From positions 1-64,000 of the forward strand of contig NZ_JAHTKP010000043.1 in NCBI RefSeq assembly GCF_019192735.1: a DNA stretch of 64,000 nucleotides, given 5' to 3'. Of this stretch, positions 63,625 to 64,000 are shown one piece after another. Each line of letters begins with the position of its first letter. Within the stretch, counting starts at the first letter, position 1. The notes under the pieces were generated by a model, which was given only the letters and a program-made list of their open reading frames with translations, searched no databases and had not been told where the DNA came from. Both the position numbers and the translations under genes were made by a program. Source of the stretch: Kitasatospora aureofaciens (lineage in GTDB: Bacteria; Actinomycetota; Actinomycetes; Streptomycetales; Streptomycetaceae).

Positions 63625-64000
63625 GTGGCTCTCGTACAGACTGTTCGCCGGAGGCAGCTCGGCGCCGAGCTTCGGCGTCTGCGCATGAAGGCCGGCCTGG
63701 GTATCGACGAGGCGGCGGAGAGAGCCGAGGGCTGGAGCGGAACCAAGATCAGCCGAGCCGAGAACGCGAAGGTTGCGGTCAAGGAGAAGGATGTCGCCAC
63801 CCTGCTTGAGGTGTACAAGGCCGACAAAGAGCTGGCCGAGGCGTTGCTCAACCTCGTGCGGAACGCGGGCAAGCGCGGATGGTGGCAGAGCTACAAGGAC
63901 TCCGTCACCGACGAGACGGTGGATCTCGCGGCACTCGAAGCCGAGGCCTCGTCATTCAGGACGTTCGAGTGGGCAGTGATCCCAGGGCTCTTCCAGACCG
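63625..64000 (+). CDS. XRE-family regulator with DUF5753-type C terminus (partial, runs off window)
   Basis: 125 residues are visible from GTG 63625, preceded by GGAGGGGA. An N-terminal helix-turn-helix (LRRLRMKAGLGIDEAAERAE then TKISRAENAK) is followed by WWQSYKDSV and, at the window edge, SFRTFEWAVIPGLFQT. The latter is the usual start of the DUF5753 ligand domain. These regulators normally pair with DUF397 proteins such as the one at 56140. It probably controls the divergent operon. Confidence 0.88.
   Translation, partial: MALVQTVRRRQLGAELRRLRMKAGLGIDEAAERAEGWSGTKISRAENAKVAVKEKDVATLLEVYKADKELAEALLNLVRNAGKRGWWQSYKDSVTDETVDLAALEAEASSFRTFEWAVIPGLFQT

Overview
The window is high-GC actinobacterial DNA. 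Gene content and order point to a member of the Streptomycetaceae (Streptomyces or Kitasatospora; I cannot separate them from this window). The evidence is: (i) the order radical SAM TIGR03960 - rodA - mrdA - mreD - mreC - mreB - ndk - DUF4233 - folC - valS, followed by clpX, clpP2, clpP1, tig, rpiB, an amino-acid permease and pepN, which is the order I recall for the Streptomyces coelicolor SCO26xx region; (ii) frequent GTG starts and ATGA/GTGA start-stop overlaps; (iii) families typical of streptomycetes (DUF397, XRE/DUF5753, HATPase_c anti-sigma-like proteins, trypco2, DUF6348, mycothiol-dependent nitroreductase).

Layout. 1-7.5 kb is an accessory segment: an ATP-binding anti-sigma-like protein facing a helix-turn-helix/TPR regulator, a creatininase-family hydrolase, and a two-gene conflict cassette. 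The cassette is a small trypco2 protein followed by a 1251-residue trypsin-like protease/STAND NTPase/TPR protein whose TPR array is built of 11 tandem 46-residue units, some nearly identical at DNA level. 7.7-30.8 kb is the conserved core: cell elongation (MreBCD, PBP2, RodA), ndk, folC, valS, two related proline-rich membrane proteins, and the Clp protease/trigger factor block with a ClgR-like site upstream of clpP1. Two divergent tRNA genes (Pro-UGG, Gly-UCC) follow at 31.1-31.4 kb.

31.4-44.4 kb holds lineage-specific hypothetical genes, a SpoIIE-type phosphatase, rpiB, bioY, a permease, a Rv2466c-like nitroreductase, pepN and acnA. The acnA upstream region carries two overlapping DmdR/IdeR-like iron boxes and two tandem 18-bp palindromes. 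44.6-50.1 kb has a group of small membrane proteins (one of 51 residues), a SigE-family sigma factor with a probable anti-sigma partner, a PIN toxin-like protein without an antitoxin, a Cu/Zn-SOD-like exported protein and argF. 50.3-54.5 kb is the bacterial RNA repair pair Pnkp/Hen1, divergent from dapD.

After dapD comes a stretch with four perfect hairpins, then a second accessory segment (56.1-64 kb). It looks like one leftward transcription unit that combines deoxynucleotide and sugar-nucleotide enzymes: HATPase regulator, a broken gene, dNMP-kinase-like P-loop enzyme, two dCTP-deaminase-like paralogues, cytidine deaminase, UTP-glucose-1-phosphate uridylyltransferase, a GT4 glycosyltransferase and a HAD hydrolase, then a DUF397 protein. 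An XRE/DUF5753 regulator diverges from its upstream end and runs off the window. The two dCTP deaminase copies align without gaps to residue 122, where one keeps the catalytic glutamate and the other has methionine. This operon and the trypco2/protease-STAND-TPR cassette are the best candidates for little-described systems here. All database-dependent names are from motif recognition; no search was run.
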